Source of the DNA: Neptunomonas japonica JAMM 1380
GTDB lineage: Bacteria > Pseudomonadota > Gammaproteobacteria > Pseudomonadales > Balneatricaceae
Length of the DNA: 64,000 nt
Direction: 5' to 3'
NCBI RefSeq assembly: GCF_016592555.1
Contig: NZ_AP014546.1
Coordinates: forward strand, 3,048,501-3,112,500
The notes beneath the pieces are model-generated. The model saw nothing but the letters and a program-made list of their open reading frames with translations. It was not told where the DNA came from and ran no database searches. Within the stretch, counting starts at the first letter, position 1. Each line of letters starts with the position of its first letter. A program made the position numbers and the translations under genes. Below, piece after piece: positions 31,328-40,176 of the stretch.

Positions 31328-32779
31328 ATGTTGAATAAAACACTGGCCGAATTGGCCAAAGGGCTTGAACAAGGCGAATTCAGTAGCGTTGAACTAACTC
31401 AGTCATACCTTGAGCGTATTAAACGCGAAGACAGTAAATACAATAGCTACATTACTGTCACAGAAGAGCTTGCGCTAACACAAGCCACTGCCGCTGATGA
31501 AACTCGCTCAGCAGGCAACGCTACTAGCATGACCGGCTTGCCCATCGCTCATAAGGATATTTTTTGTACTCAAGGCGTACGCACCAGTGCTGGCTCTAAA
31601 ATGCTGGATAACTTCGTCTCTCCTTACGATGCGACTGTAGTTCGCCAATTTAATGCAGCGGGTGCAGTCACACTGGGCAAAACCAACATGGATGAGTTCG
31701 CCATGGGCTCATCCAATGAATCTAGCTTTTACGGCCCTTCTCGCAACCCTTGGAACACTGACCATGTACCTGGTGGCTCATCGGGCGGCTCCGCAGCTGC
31801 TATTGCCGCAGGCCTAGCACCAGCAGCAACCGGTACAGATACGGGTGGATCCATTCGCCAGCCCGCTGCCTTTTGTAACCTAACCGGCCTTAAACCTACT
31901 TATGGCCGCGTCTCTCGTTACGGAATGATTGCCTATGCATCATCATTAGACCAAGGCGGCCCAATGGCGCAAACGGCTGAAGATGCCGCCATGATGATGA
32001 ATGTCATGGCAGGTCTTGACCCTCTAGACTCCACCAGTGCAGACCGTCAGGTTCCTGACTACACGGCTAACCTAGATGCACCACTAGCAGGCTTAAAAAT
32101 AGGCTTACCAAAAGAGTTTTTCTCTGCCAGCCTTAATCCTGAAATGGCCACGCTGATTCATAACGCTGTCAAAGAATATGAAGCATTAGGCGCGACGGTT
32201 AAAGAAGTCAGCCTACCCAATACAGCATTATCTGTTCCTGCCTATTACATCATTGCACCGGCAGAAGCATCGTCTAACTTATCTCGTTTTGATGGTGTGC
32301 GTTACGGCTATCGCTGCGAAGACCCTACAGATCTCGAAGATATGTACAAACGTACGCGCGGAGAAGGGTTTGGCACAGAGGTTAAGCGCCGCATCATGGT
32401 AGGCACCTATGCCCTATCTGAAGGATTTTATGATGCTTACTACAAAAAAGCACAACAGATCCGCCGTCTGATCCAAGAAGATTTTATACGCGTACTGTCT
32501 GAAGTCGATGTCATCATGGGGCCAACAACCCCAACTCCTGCTTTTAAGCTGGGCGAAAAAACATCCGACCCTGTCGAAATGTATATGGAAGATATCTTCA
32601 CGCTATCGCTAAACCTTGCAGGCTTACCGGGCATGTCTATCCCTTGCGGCATGAATAACGGTCTACCTGTGGGCTTACAGATTATTGGCAACTACTTTGC
32701 CGAAGAAAAACTTCTCAACGTCGCCCACAAATTCCAGCAGGCAACTGACTGGCACACCCAAAAGCCTGCAGGTCTTTAA
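31328..32779 (+). CDS. gatA: Amidotransferase subunit A (glutaminase)
   Basis: 483 aa amidase-signature enzyme. The Ser-cisSer-Lys triad is visible: Lys in PIAHKDIF near residue 78, the Gly/Ser-rich [14 protein letters not shown] near 152, and the nucleophile Ser in [11 protein letters not shown] near 177. It releases ammonia from glutamine and channels it to GatB. It lies 33 bp after gatC. Confidence 0.97.
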   Translation: MLNKTLAELAKGLEQGEFSSVELTQSYLERIKREDSKYNSYITVTEELALTQATAADETRSAGNATSMTGLPIAHKDIFCTQGVRTSAGSKMLDNFVSPYDATVVRQFNAAGAVTLGKTNMDEFAMGSSNESSFYGPSRNPWNTDHVPGGSSGGSAAAIAAGLAPAATGTDTGGSIRQPAAFCNLTGLKPTYGRVSRYGMIAYASSLDQGGPMAQTAEDAAMMMNVMAGLDPLDSTSADRQVPDYTANLDAPLAGLKIGLPKEFFSASLNPEMATLIHNAVKEYEALGATVKEVSLPNTALSVPAYYIIAPAEASSNLSRFDGVRYGYRCEDPTDLEDMYKRTRGEGFGTEVKRRIMVGTYALSEGFYDAYYKKAQQIRRLIQEDFIRVLSEVDVIMGPTTPTPAFKLGEKTSDPVEMYMEDIFTLSLNLAGLPGMSIPCGMNNGLPVGLQIIGNYFAEEKLLNVAHKFQQATDWHTQKPAGL

Positions 32780-32794
32780 GAGGAATAACGAATA

Positions 32795-34243
32795 ATGGAA
32801 TGGGAAACAGTGATAGGGCTAGAAATTCATGCCCAACTCGCAACAAACACTAAAATTTTCTCGGGTGCCAGCACTGCTTTTGGAGCCGAGGCAAATACCC
32901 AAGCCTGCGCTGTCGATTTAGCACTACCAGGCACACTGCCCGTTTTCAACGAAAGCGCATTACGCATGGCCGTCATGTTTGGTACAGCTATTGATGCCGA
33001 GATTGGCAAAGTCTCTGTCTTTGATCGTAAAAATTATTTTTACCCGGATTTACCAAAAGGCTACCAAACCAGCCAACTCTTTTACCCTATCGTTGGTGAA
33101 GGGCACATTGATATTGAACTAGAAGATGGTTCCACAAAGCGCATCGGTGTTACACGCGCTCATCTTGAAGAAGATGCAGGCAAGTCACTACACGAAGAGT
33201 TTGCTAGCCAAACAGGTATCGATTTAAACCGCGCAGGCACACCCTTGCTAGAGATCGTATCTGAGCCAGATATGCGCTCTGCTGAAGAAGCAGTTGCCTA
33301 CGTGAAAAAAATCCATGCGCTAGTGACCAACTTAGGCATTTGTGACGGTAACATGGCCGAAGGATCTTTTCGCTGTGACTGTAACGTGTCTGTTCGTTAC
33401 AAAGGTGAAGAACTAGGAAACCGCACAGAAACTAAAAACATCAACTCTTTCCGCTTTATCGAAAAAGCGATTAAGGGTGAAGTTATACGTCAGATCGACA
33501 TTCTTGAAGATGGCGGCCGCATCACTCAGGAAACACGCCTGTATGATGCCGATAAAGATGAAACGCGCTCGATGCGTAGCAAAGAGGAAGCCAACGACTA
33601 CCGCTACTTCCCTTGCCCTGACCTGCTACCGATTGTTATTGATGACGAATACATCGATACCATCCGTAAAGCATTACCTGAGCTTCCTGACGTTCGCAGA
33701 ACGCGCTTTGTAGACACTTACCAGCTGTCTGCTTACGATGCCGGTGTATTATCTGCTTATAAGCCACTCTCAGACTTTTTTGAAACTGTTGCTACTATTT
33801 CAACTGACGCAAAATTATCCGTTAACTGGGTGATGGGCGAGCTGTCTAAGCACTTAAACCAACACGATACGGACATCAAAAACAGCCCTGTTTCTGCCCA
33901 GCAGTTGGGTGGCCTATTACAACGCATTAAAGACAACACCATTTCAGGAAACATTGCCAAGAAAGTATTTGAAGCGATGTGGAATGAAGGTGGCACAGCT
34001 GATGAGATAATCGAAGCCAAAGGGCTTAAGCAGGTGACCGATACCGGCGCTATCGAGAAAATAGTCGACGAAGTCATCGCTAACAACCAAAAACAAGTTG
34101 ACCAATACACCGCAGCTGAACCCGACAAGCGCGGAAAAATGATTGGCTTCTTTATGGGACAAGTCATGAAAGCATCCGGCGGTAAAGCTAACCCAGGCCA
34201 GGTACAAGGCATGATGAAGCAAAAGCTGGACGCTCTCTGCTAA
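32795..34243 (+). CDS. gatB: Amidotransferase subunit B (tRNA kinase/transamidase)
   Basis: 482 aa: N-terminal catalytic cradle ([34 protein letters not shown]-like [26 protein letters not shown]) and C-terminal YqeY-like tail with [13 protein letters not shown]. It activates and amidates mischarged tRNA. It ends the gat operon; accessory DNA begins directly after it. Confidence 0.97.
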   Translation: MEWETVIGLEIHAQLATNTKIFSGASTAFGAEANTQACAVDLALPGTLPVFNESALRMAVMFGTAIDAEIGKVSVFDRKNYFYPDLPKGYQTSQLFYPIVGEGHIDIELEDGSTKRIGVTRAHLEEDAGKSLHEEFASQTGIDLNRAGTPLLEIVSEPDMRSAEEAVAYVKKIHALVTNLGICDGNMAEGSFRCDCNVSVRYKGEELGNRTETKNINSFRFIEKAIKGEVIRQIDILEDGGRITQETRLYDADKDETRSMRSKEEANDYRYFPCPDLLPIVIDDEYIDTIRKALPELPDVRRTRFVDTYQLSAYDAGVLSAYKPLSDFFETVATISTDAKLSVNWVMGELSKHLNQHDTDIKNSPVSAQQLGGLLQRIKDNTISGNIAKKVFEAMWNEGGTADEIIEAKGLKQVTDTGAIEKIVDEVIANNQKQVDQYTAAEPDKRGKMIGFFMGQVMKASGGKANPGQVQGMMKQKLDALC

Positions 34244-34270
34244 GCAACTCACAAAACAGCTAGCACCCAT

Positions 34271-34302
34271 ATAACCGGAAACATAAATATGTTTTCGGTT
34301 AT
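34271..34302 (+). terminator. Long hairpin after gatB
   Basis: A 15-bp stem (34271-34285 with 34288-34302, one G.T pair). The downstream T run is imperfect (ATTTATTAC). It lies 27 bp past the gatB stop and may insulate the operon from the convergent accessory gene. Confidence 0.65.
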
Positions 34303-34324
34303 ATTTATTACATCTTGTAGATGC

Positions 34325-34648
34325 TTAAGTGATAGGCAAGCCAGCTTTCAGCTTTAACCAGCCGTACTTCTTACCTATGGCTTTGCAAAAACTATCGAAC
34401 CTCCCTCTCCTGCTCGTCTTTCTTAAATGCTGCCCGTGATGTTGCCACCATAGCTCTATGATCTCTGATAACTTACGGTGATCTTTTGATTGAGGGTTCC
34501 AAGGGTTGTGAATCGCCTTGTTACGCTCGAACGCCTCAAAGCGCTGTGCTTCGCCCTTCGTGGCTAAGGTTTTACGAATTCTTGGCCCTACCGATCCATA
34601 GGGTCGTAAGTCGACAAGATAGCCTTTATCTGTTTTCTTAATCGACAT
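34325..34648 (-). pseudogene. Phage-type tyrosine recombinase fragment (N-terminal DNA-binding part only)
   Basis: 107 aa resembling the N-terminal Arm/SAM-like domains of phage integrases: KKTDKGYLVDLRPYGSVGPR, RKTLATKGEAQRFEAFE, then LSEIIELWWQHHGQHLR. The catalytic domain with the R-H-R-Y residues is absent, as the frame ends at residue ~107. The start chosen is ATG at 34648. Its place at the 3' end of gatB marks the edge of an accessory patch. It could be a relic of an excised or degraded element; a free-standing DNA-binding protein is less likely. Confidence 0.65.
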
Positions 34649-34813
34649 AGCAAAGAGTCTGTTCACCGATGTATATGATCAACACCATAGTGACAGAGTC
34701 ATTTTATGTCTAAGAATTTCAATACAAAATACAGTATTAAATGTAAACTATATCCGTTACTTGCCATTGCTGCTTATTAAAATAATTAGCAGACTTTTTT
34801 ATTGAGAAAAGAA

Positions 34814-35026
34814 ATGAAATCTCTAGGTAGTTTAATCGCTCTGTTGATGGGCGTAGGGTTAATAGTAAGTGGAATAATAACTTTGTATACGGGTGAGTAC
34901 CTTGATGGAAAATACTCGAAAGCAGCAGAGATTGGAGATATGAAGCACATAATTGGCTTTGGCCAAATTGGCATGGGTATTTATATTTTGAGTGCTATTA
35001 AAGATTATTTAAAAGGAGGAAAATAA
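34814..35026 (+). CDS. Small two-helix membrane protein of unknown function
   Basis: 70 aa from the ATG at 34814. Two hydrophobic stretches (residues ~4-24 and ~48-64) flank a short polar loop. I recognise no family. It is not in an operon; neighbours are the integrase fragment and a decayed membrane-protein gene. A TTG at 34802 would add four residues. The composition is AT-richer than the flanking core genes, consistent with acquired DNA. Confidence 0.55.
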   Translation: MKSLGSLIALLMGVGLIVSGIITLYTGEYLDGKYSKAAEIGDMKHIIGFGQIGMGIYILSAIKDYLKGGK

Positions 35027-35051
35027 CAAAAGACCTAAGTACGTCATATAT

Positions 35052-35408
35052 TTAGTTCGCTAAGATTTTGTAAGATAGTCTCTTGGTGAAAAAATAAAAA
35101 GGAATACCTAGAATAATCATCCAAAAATATTCTACTTTATAAAAAAATATCACCCAGAATCCAATCATAAAACCTATAATCAAAATATAATCAAAATATA
35201 ATCAAGAAAATATATTTTTTTAAATTTAAGAGTCGAACCAAAATCCTTAATTATTATAAATACAACAAATGGCAAAGAACCGCCATATACTAAAGCTGTT
35301 TGATACCATTCTTCATATATAGAGCGTATACATAATATAGTAGATAGGAAAAGCATTGAAACCAGCGCATGAAACTTTTGCTTTTTTTTTAAGATCTTTT
35401 GGGGTCAT
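35052..35408 (-). pseudogene. Decayed small membrane-protein gene (two frame breaks)
   Basis: Starting at ATG 35408 (MTPKDLKK), the frame is broken by an A9 run (T9 at 35382-35390 on +) and again by an 11-bp tandem duplication (two copies of ATAATCAAAAT at about 35176-35197). With one A fewer and one copy of the repeat removed, a continuous ~114-codon frame appears to the TAA at 35052. It holds hydrophobic helices such as MLFLSTILCIRSIYEEWYQ, LPFVVFIIIKDFG, GFMIGFWVIFFY and MIILGIPFYFF. No family is recognised. Confidence 0.6.
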
Positions 35409-35480
35409 ATTACTCACTACTTGCACCATTTTTTATCTGAAAAAGTTCCAACCGTACTAAGTCTATTATAAACAGTAAAT

Positions 35481-35888
35481 TCACATACCATCACGGGTGA
35501 CAGCTATAGATCTAGAGTCAATATCAATTTTTTTCACTTTTAGCACAATACGTTTATTAAAATAGTATCTCTTGTAACCATCTTGAAACAAATCATTTCG
35601 TGGTATTTTCACTGGCCTGATAAAAAAATCTAATACAAATCCTGTTCCCATATAAATATTGTCTTCATCAACTTTAGTCTCTATATTGCCAGTGCTGTAC
35701 CATTTTCCACATACGCTATAAACAAATCGACACGTTCGATCTTGAGGCCATTTGGCTGCTTTATACTCTGAAACTGAACATGCATAATTTTGACGTAACC
35801 CTTTCCAAAAGGAGGATCTAGCAAATAATAAACCAAAAATATTATAAACAAATAAACAAAACAACATAAAACCAATTAAAAATTCCAT
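35481..35888 (-). CDS. Hypothetical membrane-anchored protein
   Basis: 135 aa: an N-terminal hydrophobic helix (residues ~3-24, FLIGFMLFCLFVYNIFGLLF) then a soluble part with three Cys (in NYACSV, RTCRF, YSVCGKW). A good RBS (AAGGGAG) precedes the ATG. No family is recognised. It lies in the AT-rich accessory patch; the downstream neighbour on the same strand is the decayed membrane-protein gene. Confidence 0.6.
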   Translation of the reverse strand: MEFLIGFMLFCLFVYNIFGLLFARSSFWKGLRQNYACSVSEYKAAKWPQDRTCRFVYSVCGKWYSTGNIETKVDEDNIYMGTGFVLDFFIRPVKIPRNDLFQDGYKRYYFNKRIVLKVKKIDIDSRSIAVTRDGM

Positions 35889-36000
35889 TACTCCCTTCCT
35901 TTTTGTTCAACGGCGTATCAACAGACTAGTTTTCACTTAAAAAGTATAAGTCTGAGTTATAGCTCTCTAATTATTTATTGTAGGTATTCAAAGATAGTAA

Positions 36001-36327
36001 TTAAAACTCATCCTTAAGCCCATTTTTAAATCGTGTCCACTTCGTATCAACAATCATGCTGCCTTTGTATTGAACCATCCAGTAAAGATCATCCCTCTTC
36101 CAGACAAATCTCCAGCTTGAGCAGTAGCTCGATTTCTTTATTTTGATATATTTACAGGTTCTTTCGCTTCTTATATCCATATCTGGGCTTCCCCATGCAT
36201 GGATGATTCGGTTTACGCTTGTGCCAGGTTGTGCAAGCTGTCCATCAGGTAGACGAATGATGGCCGATGAAGCGAATGTGTTCAGTGAGAGTGCTGATAG
36301 AACTATAGCGGTGATTGTGCTTTTCAT
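36001..36327 (-). CDS. Small secreted protein, DUF2845-like
   Basis: 108 aa from the ATG at 36327 (AAGGA 8 nt upstream). The signal peptide is residues 1-~19 (MKSTITAIVLSALSLNTFAS). The mature part (LPDGQLAQPGTSVNRIIHAW, GSPDMDIRSERTC, YWMVQYKGS) resembles small periplasmic proteins with a G-x-P turn and a disulphide-capable Cys pair. The DUF2845 likeness is from memory of the pattern and is tentative. The frame is open further upstream, but that region lacks an RBS. Confidence 0.6.
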   Translation of the reverse strand: MKSTITAIVLSALSLNTFASSAIIRLPDGQLAQPGTSVNRIIHAWGSPDMDIRSERTCKYIKIKKSSYCSSWRFVWKRDDLYWMVQYKGSMIVDTKWTRFKNGLKDEF

Positions 36328-36731
36328 TACATGCATCCTTGCTATGCGGATTTCCCTGCTTATTTCCGATACCGGCGCTCCCTGATCTTCTGGGCTATTA
36401 GGCATCCGTTTGTAGATATCTACTCAGGCCAGAAAAGTCTTGGGGCTTCGCACTCTCGTTAGTCTCCTCATTCACTAAAGCTATCAATATTTATCTAGCT
36501 TGTTTTAGTGGCAACTGACAACAAAGATTACAACGGCTTGGAATAAAATAACACGACTTTACCCAATGCTCTATTGGCGGCTAATGGCACGAGTTTCAAA
36601 CTATAGGCTATAATTCAGTGTCAGTTCACCCATTTTCCCGATAATGTCTGCTTTATTTAGTGGGCTGTTCACATAATCTAATGCTTGGTCTCAAGCCCAA
36701 AGCTTAGAAATGGAATTTAACAAGGAGTTTC
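36328..36731. other. Intergenic region upstream of the GTPase operon
   Basis: About 400 bp without a credible gene. A perfect TATAAT at 36609-36614 lies ~118 bp before the GTPase ATG, but the -35 position shows no TTGACA-like hexamer. A strong AAGGAG precedes the ATG at 36732. Nothing else is recognised. Confidence 0.4.
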
Positions 36732-37727
36732 ATGAAGTCATATAAAGTGCTTTTTGTTGGTTCTCCTGGTTCGGGAAAAACCACCGCCATCAGAACCATT
36801 AGCGATGTGGAGGTAGTCGACACTGATACCAAGGTGTCTGATTCAACGATAAAGCGCAAAAGAACAACAACCGTAGGCATGGATTACGGCAAGCTTTCAC
36901 TCGGTGAAGACAAGGTGCTTCACCTCTATGGGACCCCTGGACAAGAACGTTTTAAATTCATGTGGGATCTCATGGTTAGCGATTTAGCTAATGATGCATC
37001 CGCACTGATTTTACTTGTGGATAACACGCGAAATTATCCGTTTCGTGATATCGATTATTACCTCAGCGAGTTTTGGGATTTCATCGTTAAACGGCATTTT
37101 ATTATTGCTGTTACTCGCTCAGATTTATCTGCCGAGCCCACAGAGGCCGATTACCAAAACCGCTTAAAAGAAAAAGGCATCTTTGCACCCATTATTTTTA
37201 TTGATGCCCGCAAATCAATGGATGTTATGGATCTCGTCGTCTCTGCACTGAACCAAGAAGATGATATAGATTGGGCCGAGATCTCACATAGAGTTGCCGT
37301 TACCGAACTTAAAAACCGCAACCCTGATCCAAACTCACCTCAATTTGAGTGGCTTAGAAAAACCCGAGACGTTCCAAAAATCTCGATAATAGAAGCCGCT
37401 ATGCAAGTACGTGGCATTAGTGGTGCTACTCATCTAGACAACAATCAAAAACTGCTAGATACATCAAGTAGTACGTTAGAATGCAATGAACTATTCTCTT
37501 CTTTAGCTAAGCTAGCTGCCGCTATTGAGAGTAAAGCACCACAGCTAGAGCAAGTGCGCAACATTTCTTTACACGCACCGCAAAAGGATTCTATTTCAGT
37601 GTTTCTAGAGCCAGACCAAGCTTTAGGGTTATTGACACTACCAGCGCTCACGCATAAACAAATCCGTCAGCAAGCGGAAGACCTGCTGCAATGGAGCGAC
37701 AATGTCGAAAATACTCAAGAAGCTTGA
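36732..37727 (+). CDS. Ras-like small GTPase fused to a C-terminal roadblock/LC7-like domain
   Basis: 331 aa. G-domain (1-~175): P-loop GSPGSGKT at 10-17, switch I Thr in RTTTVGMDYG, switch II YGTPGQERF at 66-74, G4 TRSD at 128-131 (in place of NKxD), G5-like IDARK. Residues ~217-300 (IIEAAMQVRGISGATHLDNN, SLAKLAAAIES, ISVFLEPDQALGLLT) have the strand-helix pattern of roadblock/LC7 domains such as MglB. In Myxococcus, MglA GTPase and MglB roadblock control polarity as separate proteins; here both seem to lie in one chain. Strong SD. Co-transcribed with the next gene (26-bp overlap). The fused-domain reading is inference from pattern. Confidence 0.75.
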   Translation: MKSYKVLFVGSPGSGKTTAIRTISDVEVVDTDTKVSDSTIKRKRTTTVGMDYGKLSLGEDKVLHLYGTPGQERFKFMWDLMVSDLANDASALILLVDNTRNYPFRDIDYYLSEFWDFIVKRHFIIAVTRSDLSAEPTEADYQNRLKEKGIFAPIIFIDARKSMDVMDLVVSALNQEDDIDWAEISHRVAVTELKNRNPDPNSPQFEWLRKTRDVPKISIIEAAMQVRGISGATHLDNNQKLLDTSSSTLECNELFSSLAKLAAAIESKAPQLEQVRNISLHAPQKDSISVFLEPDQALGLLTLPALTHKQIRQQAEDLLQWSDNVENTQEA

Positions 37728-38088
37728 GGGTATGGCTGGAACAGATTCCAGCGCGATCATGAGCAACAAACGTCCGATTGCTTCAACTTTCGACAAGGAT
37801 GAAGCCGTCATCCTAAAACTCGCTCAACAAGCTTTTACTCATATATTCAAGCAAGCTGACAAAGCAGATGCATTAAAGCCAGCGGATAGTGAGAATATAC
37901 AGGCATATGATGAAGCTCACTTACAGCTAGGACAGCGCCGATTATTATGCTTTCGCATTGAGGAGAATACATTTTATATTTGTATACTCCCGCAAAACAG
38001 TGACATCCACAAAGCCCAAAAAATCATTCGTGGGGCTTTAGCTATCCTCAAAAAAATTGCAGACACGTCAACCGTACCAACACCTTAG
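37702..38088 (+). CDS. Small roadblock/LC7-like protein, partner of the GTPase
   Basis: 128 aa, beginning inside the 3' end of the GTPase gene with GGAG 5 nt before its ATG, so translation is coupled. MSKILKKLEGMAGTDSSAIM, then ILKLAQQAFTHIFKQAD, LLCFRIEENTFYICILPQNS and KIIRGALAILKKIA give the alternating strand/helix layout of a roadblock domain. The similarity is weak and I cannot exclude an unrelated fold. By position it is likely a regulator or scaffold for the GTPase. Confidence 0.6.
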   Translation: MSKILKKLEGMAGTDSSAIMSNKRPIASTFDKDEAVILKLAQQAFTHIFKQADKADALKPADSENIQAYDEAHLQLGQRRLLCFRIEENTFYICILPQNSDIHKAQKIIRGALAILKKIADTSTVPTP

Positions 38089-38103
38089 GATTAAACAAGC
38101 ATC

Positions 38104-38631
38104 GTGCCTACACCTGTCATCAGCTTTCATTCAATTGCCCCACCCGATGCTCAATTACTAATTTTAGGCTCAATACCCGGTGTTAAGTCGCTTCAGGAGC
38201 AGCAATACTACGCGCACCCTCGTAATAGCTTCTGGAAAATAATGAGTGAATTATGGGCACTCCCACATGAGCTGAGTTACCAATCACGCCTTTCAAAGAT
38301 TCAAACTCACGGTATCGCGCTTTGGGATGTTGCTCAGCAATGTATTAGACCTGGCAGCCTGGATAGTAAAATTGATCAACACAGCGTTATACCCAATGCA
38401 ATACCCGCGCTTTTAACAGAGCATCCACAAATTCATACTATTTGTTTTAATGGTCAAGCTGCGGCCAAACTATTTAAGCAGCACTTCCCTGATTTGCTCG
38501 CAGTGCCTCATATAACCTACATTACTCTCCCCTCAACCAGCCCCGCTCACGCATCAATGATATTTGCAGACAAGCTCAAAGCATGGCATATAGTGAAGGA
38601 GAGTATTGAAAGCAAAGGGAATATCATATGA
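38104..38631 (+). CDS. DNA-deoxyinosine/mismatch glycosylase (Mug/UDG-like superfamily)
   Basis: 175 aa. The N-terminal LLILGSIPGVKSLQEQQYYA and HPRNSFWKIM motifs, with GIALWDVAQQCIRPGSLDS and C-terminal TLPSTSPAHA, are those of the hypoxanthine-DNA glycosylase branch of the UDG superfamily. It excises deaminated bases in base-excision repair. Start is GTG at 38104. It overlaps msrA by 4 bp (ATGA). Confidence 0.85.
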   Translation: MPTPVISFHSIAPPDAQLLILGSIPGVKSLQEQQYYAHPRNSFWKIMSELWALPHELSYQSRLSKIQTHGIALWDVAQQCIRPGSLDSKIDQHSVIPNAIPALLTEHPQIHTICFNGQAAAKLFKQHFPDLLAVPHITYITLPSTSPAHASMIFADKLKAWHIVKESIESKGNII

Positions 38632-39089
38632 ATCAGTTAGCTACTTTTGCTGCTGGGTGTTTTTGGACGGCTGAGGAAAAATTCTCCTCACTAGATGGTA
38701 TACAAGAGACCATTGTCGGCTATATGGGAGGCACCGTAAGAGAACCTACCTATCAAGACGTATGTAATCATACAACGGGGCATGCAGAAGTTGTTCAAAT
38801 TACTTATGACCCAGAAAAAATAAGTTACGAGCAACTACTCAGTACATTTTGGGAAATACACAACCCAATATCAAACAATCAATTAGAGCAAGACAAAAGC
38901 CCACAACACCGCTCTATTATCTTTTTTCACAGTGATAATCAGAAGATTGAAGCAGAACAAAGCAAACGCCTAATGGAAGAAAGCAGAGCATCATCTATCA
39001 TTAGCAAAATAATACCAGTCACTACGTTTTGGAATGCAGAGGAAGAACACCAACAGTACTTAGCCAAGCACAGTATCAAAAACGAATAA
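38628..39089 (+). CDS. msrA: Peptide methionine-S-sulfoxide reductase
   Basis: 153 aa short MsrA. The catalytic Cys is in FAAGCFWTAEEKF near residue 11; VGYMGG, TGHAEVVQITYDP and EIHNP are family blocks. Where the family usually has G-x-Q-Y-R-S, this protein reads SPQHRS, so a conserved Tyr is replaced by His; resolving Cys residues are absent after residue 50. It reduces Met-S-sulfoxide in proteins. It is translationally coupled to the glycosylase gene. Confidence 0.88.
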   Translation: MNQLATFAAGCFWTAEEKFSSLDGIQETIVGYMGGTVREPTYQDVCNHTTGHAEVVQITYDPEKISYEQLLSTFWEIHNPISNNQLEQDKSPQHRSIIFFHSDNQKIEAEQSKRLMEESRASSIISKIIPVTTFWNAEEEHQQYLAKHSIKNE

Positions 39090-39237
39090 CTTGAATACAA
39101 TTACTTTTATACGCACAACTCCTCGTTTACCCTTATTCACGATAAGAGCACTTAAAAACAAGGCACTATTTCGTTTCAAATACCCCAAACCTGTTCTATC
39201 ATATTAATATTTATTTCTTGATAATCAGGTACTAAGA

Positions 39238-39747
39238 ATGAAACAAGGTGGTTTCACACTGATAGAGCTAGTCACTGTTATTGCCTTATTGGGAATTCTA
39301 TCTGCAGTTGCCCTACCAAGGTTTATTGATGTAACAGATGACGCAAGAGAAGCTGTTAGTAGCGCAACACTCGGCTCATTTAACACATCACTCTCTTTAG
39401 CAAGAAGCGCATGGTTTGCCAAAGGTGCAAACCTTACCTCTCTGACGATGGATGGCACTACCTATGACTATTCTGCTCAAGGCTGGCCAACAGGCTCAAT
39501 ATTAAACTCTGCAGGCTGCAGTGAAGTGTGGCGAGATTTGCTGCAAAGCGCGCCCTCAATAGGGGAATGGGGCAGTATTACGATAGGAGACACTGACTGG
39601 ATTTCATTCGGAAATACCAACCTTTGCCTTTTTCTACAACCTCAAGGCAACACAATTAATGCTGCTATTGATCCATACATTATCTATTACTTTACAAATG
39701 TAGGCACCCTCTCTGCTGGTACCGTTACAACTGTAAATTTCCCTTAA
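39238..39747 (+). CDS. Type IV pilin-like prepilin (MSHA/pseudopilin type)
   Basis: 169 aa with a class III signal: short leader MKQGG, then FTLIELVTVIALLGILSAVA with Glu+5 of the mature protein, so it should be cut by prepilin peptidase and N-methylated. The globular part has two Cys (AGCSEVW, TNLCLF) that could form the C-terminal disulphide loop. No pilus assembly genes are near, so it is an orphan pilin or minor pseudopilin. Confidence 0.85.
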   Translation: MKQGGFTLIELVTVIALLGILSAVALPRFIDVTDDAREAVSSATLGSFNTSLSLARSAWFAKGANLTSLTMDGTTYDYSAQGWPTGSILNSAGCSEVWRDLLQSAPSIGEWGSITIGDTDWISFGNTNLCLFLQPQGNTINAAIDPYIIYYFTNVGTLSAGTVTTVNFP

Positions 39748-39778
39748 GCGCTTCTCCTACGAAAAGAGAAAAATCACT

Positions 39779-40159
39779 CTAAAGATAGTTAGAGACTTCA
39801 ATTAGATTCATGTCTGGGTCGCGAAAATACAACGACATAATAGGGCCCAGTGCTCCCGTGCGCCTAACCGGTCCTTCAAGCACTTCAACATTGCAATTTT
39901 GTAAATGAATAACCGCCTCTGACAGCGGCGCTTCAATAATAAAGCACAAATCAGCACTGCCCACCTGAACCATTCCAGCTTTAGGTTCAAACTCACGTCC
40001 AGATTCATGTAAATTTATTTTCTGATCACCAAAAGAAAGCGCAATACGTCCCGTAGAAAAAAGCTCTTTTTTCATACCTAAGACACGTTGATAAAAATCT
40101 ACACTGATTTCGACATTTTGGACCGTCAATACCAAGTGATCCAATCTGTTAACTATCAT
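39779..40159 (-). CDS. VOC-family (glyoxalase/dioxygenase-like) protein
   Basis: 126 aa, one vicinal-oxygen-chelate domain: VNRLDHLVLTVQNVEISVDF, YQRVLGMK and C-terminal YFRDPDMNLIEVSNY. Metal ligands likely are His of LDHLVL, His of INLHES and Glu of NLIEVS. Substrate cannot be told. Start is ATG at 40159 with GAGGTGG upstream. It follows the ArgR-type regulator on the same strand (17 bp), so the two may be co-transcribed. Confidence 0.85.
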   Translation of the reverse strand: MIVNRLDHLVLTVQNVEISVDFYQRVLGMKKELFSTGRIALSFGDQKINLHESGREFEPKAGMVQVGSADLCFIIEAPLSEAVIHLQNCNVEVLEGPVRRTGALGPIMSLYFRDPDMNLIEVSNYL

Positions 40160-40176
40160 AAAGACCACCTCGAATA

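Noticed and set aside
33757..34212. 151-codon open frame antisense to gatB
   Set aside because: Complement of a conserved coding region; no motif and composition explained by gatB codon usage.
36585..36600. TGGCAC resembling a sigma-54 -24 element upstream of the GTPase operon
   Set aside because: The required GC 10 nt downstream is missing (AA instead), so the -24/-12 pattern fails.
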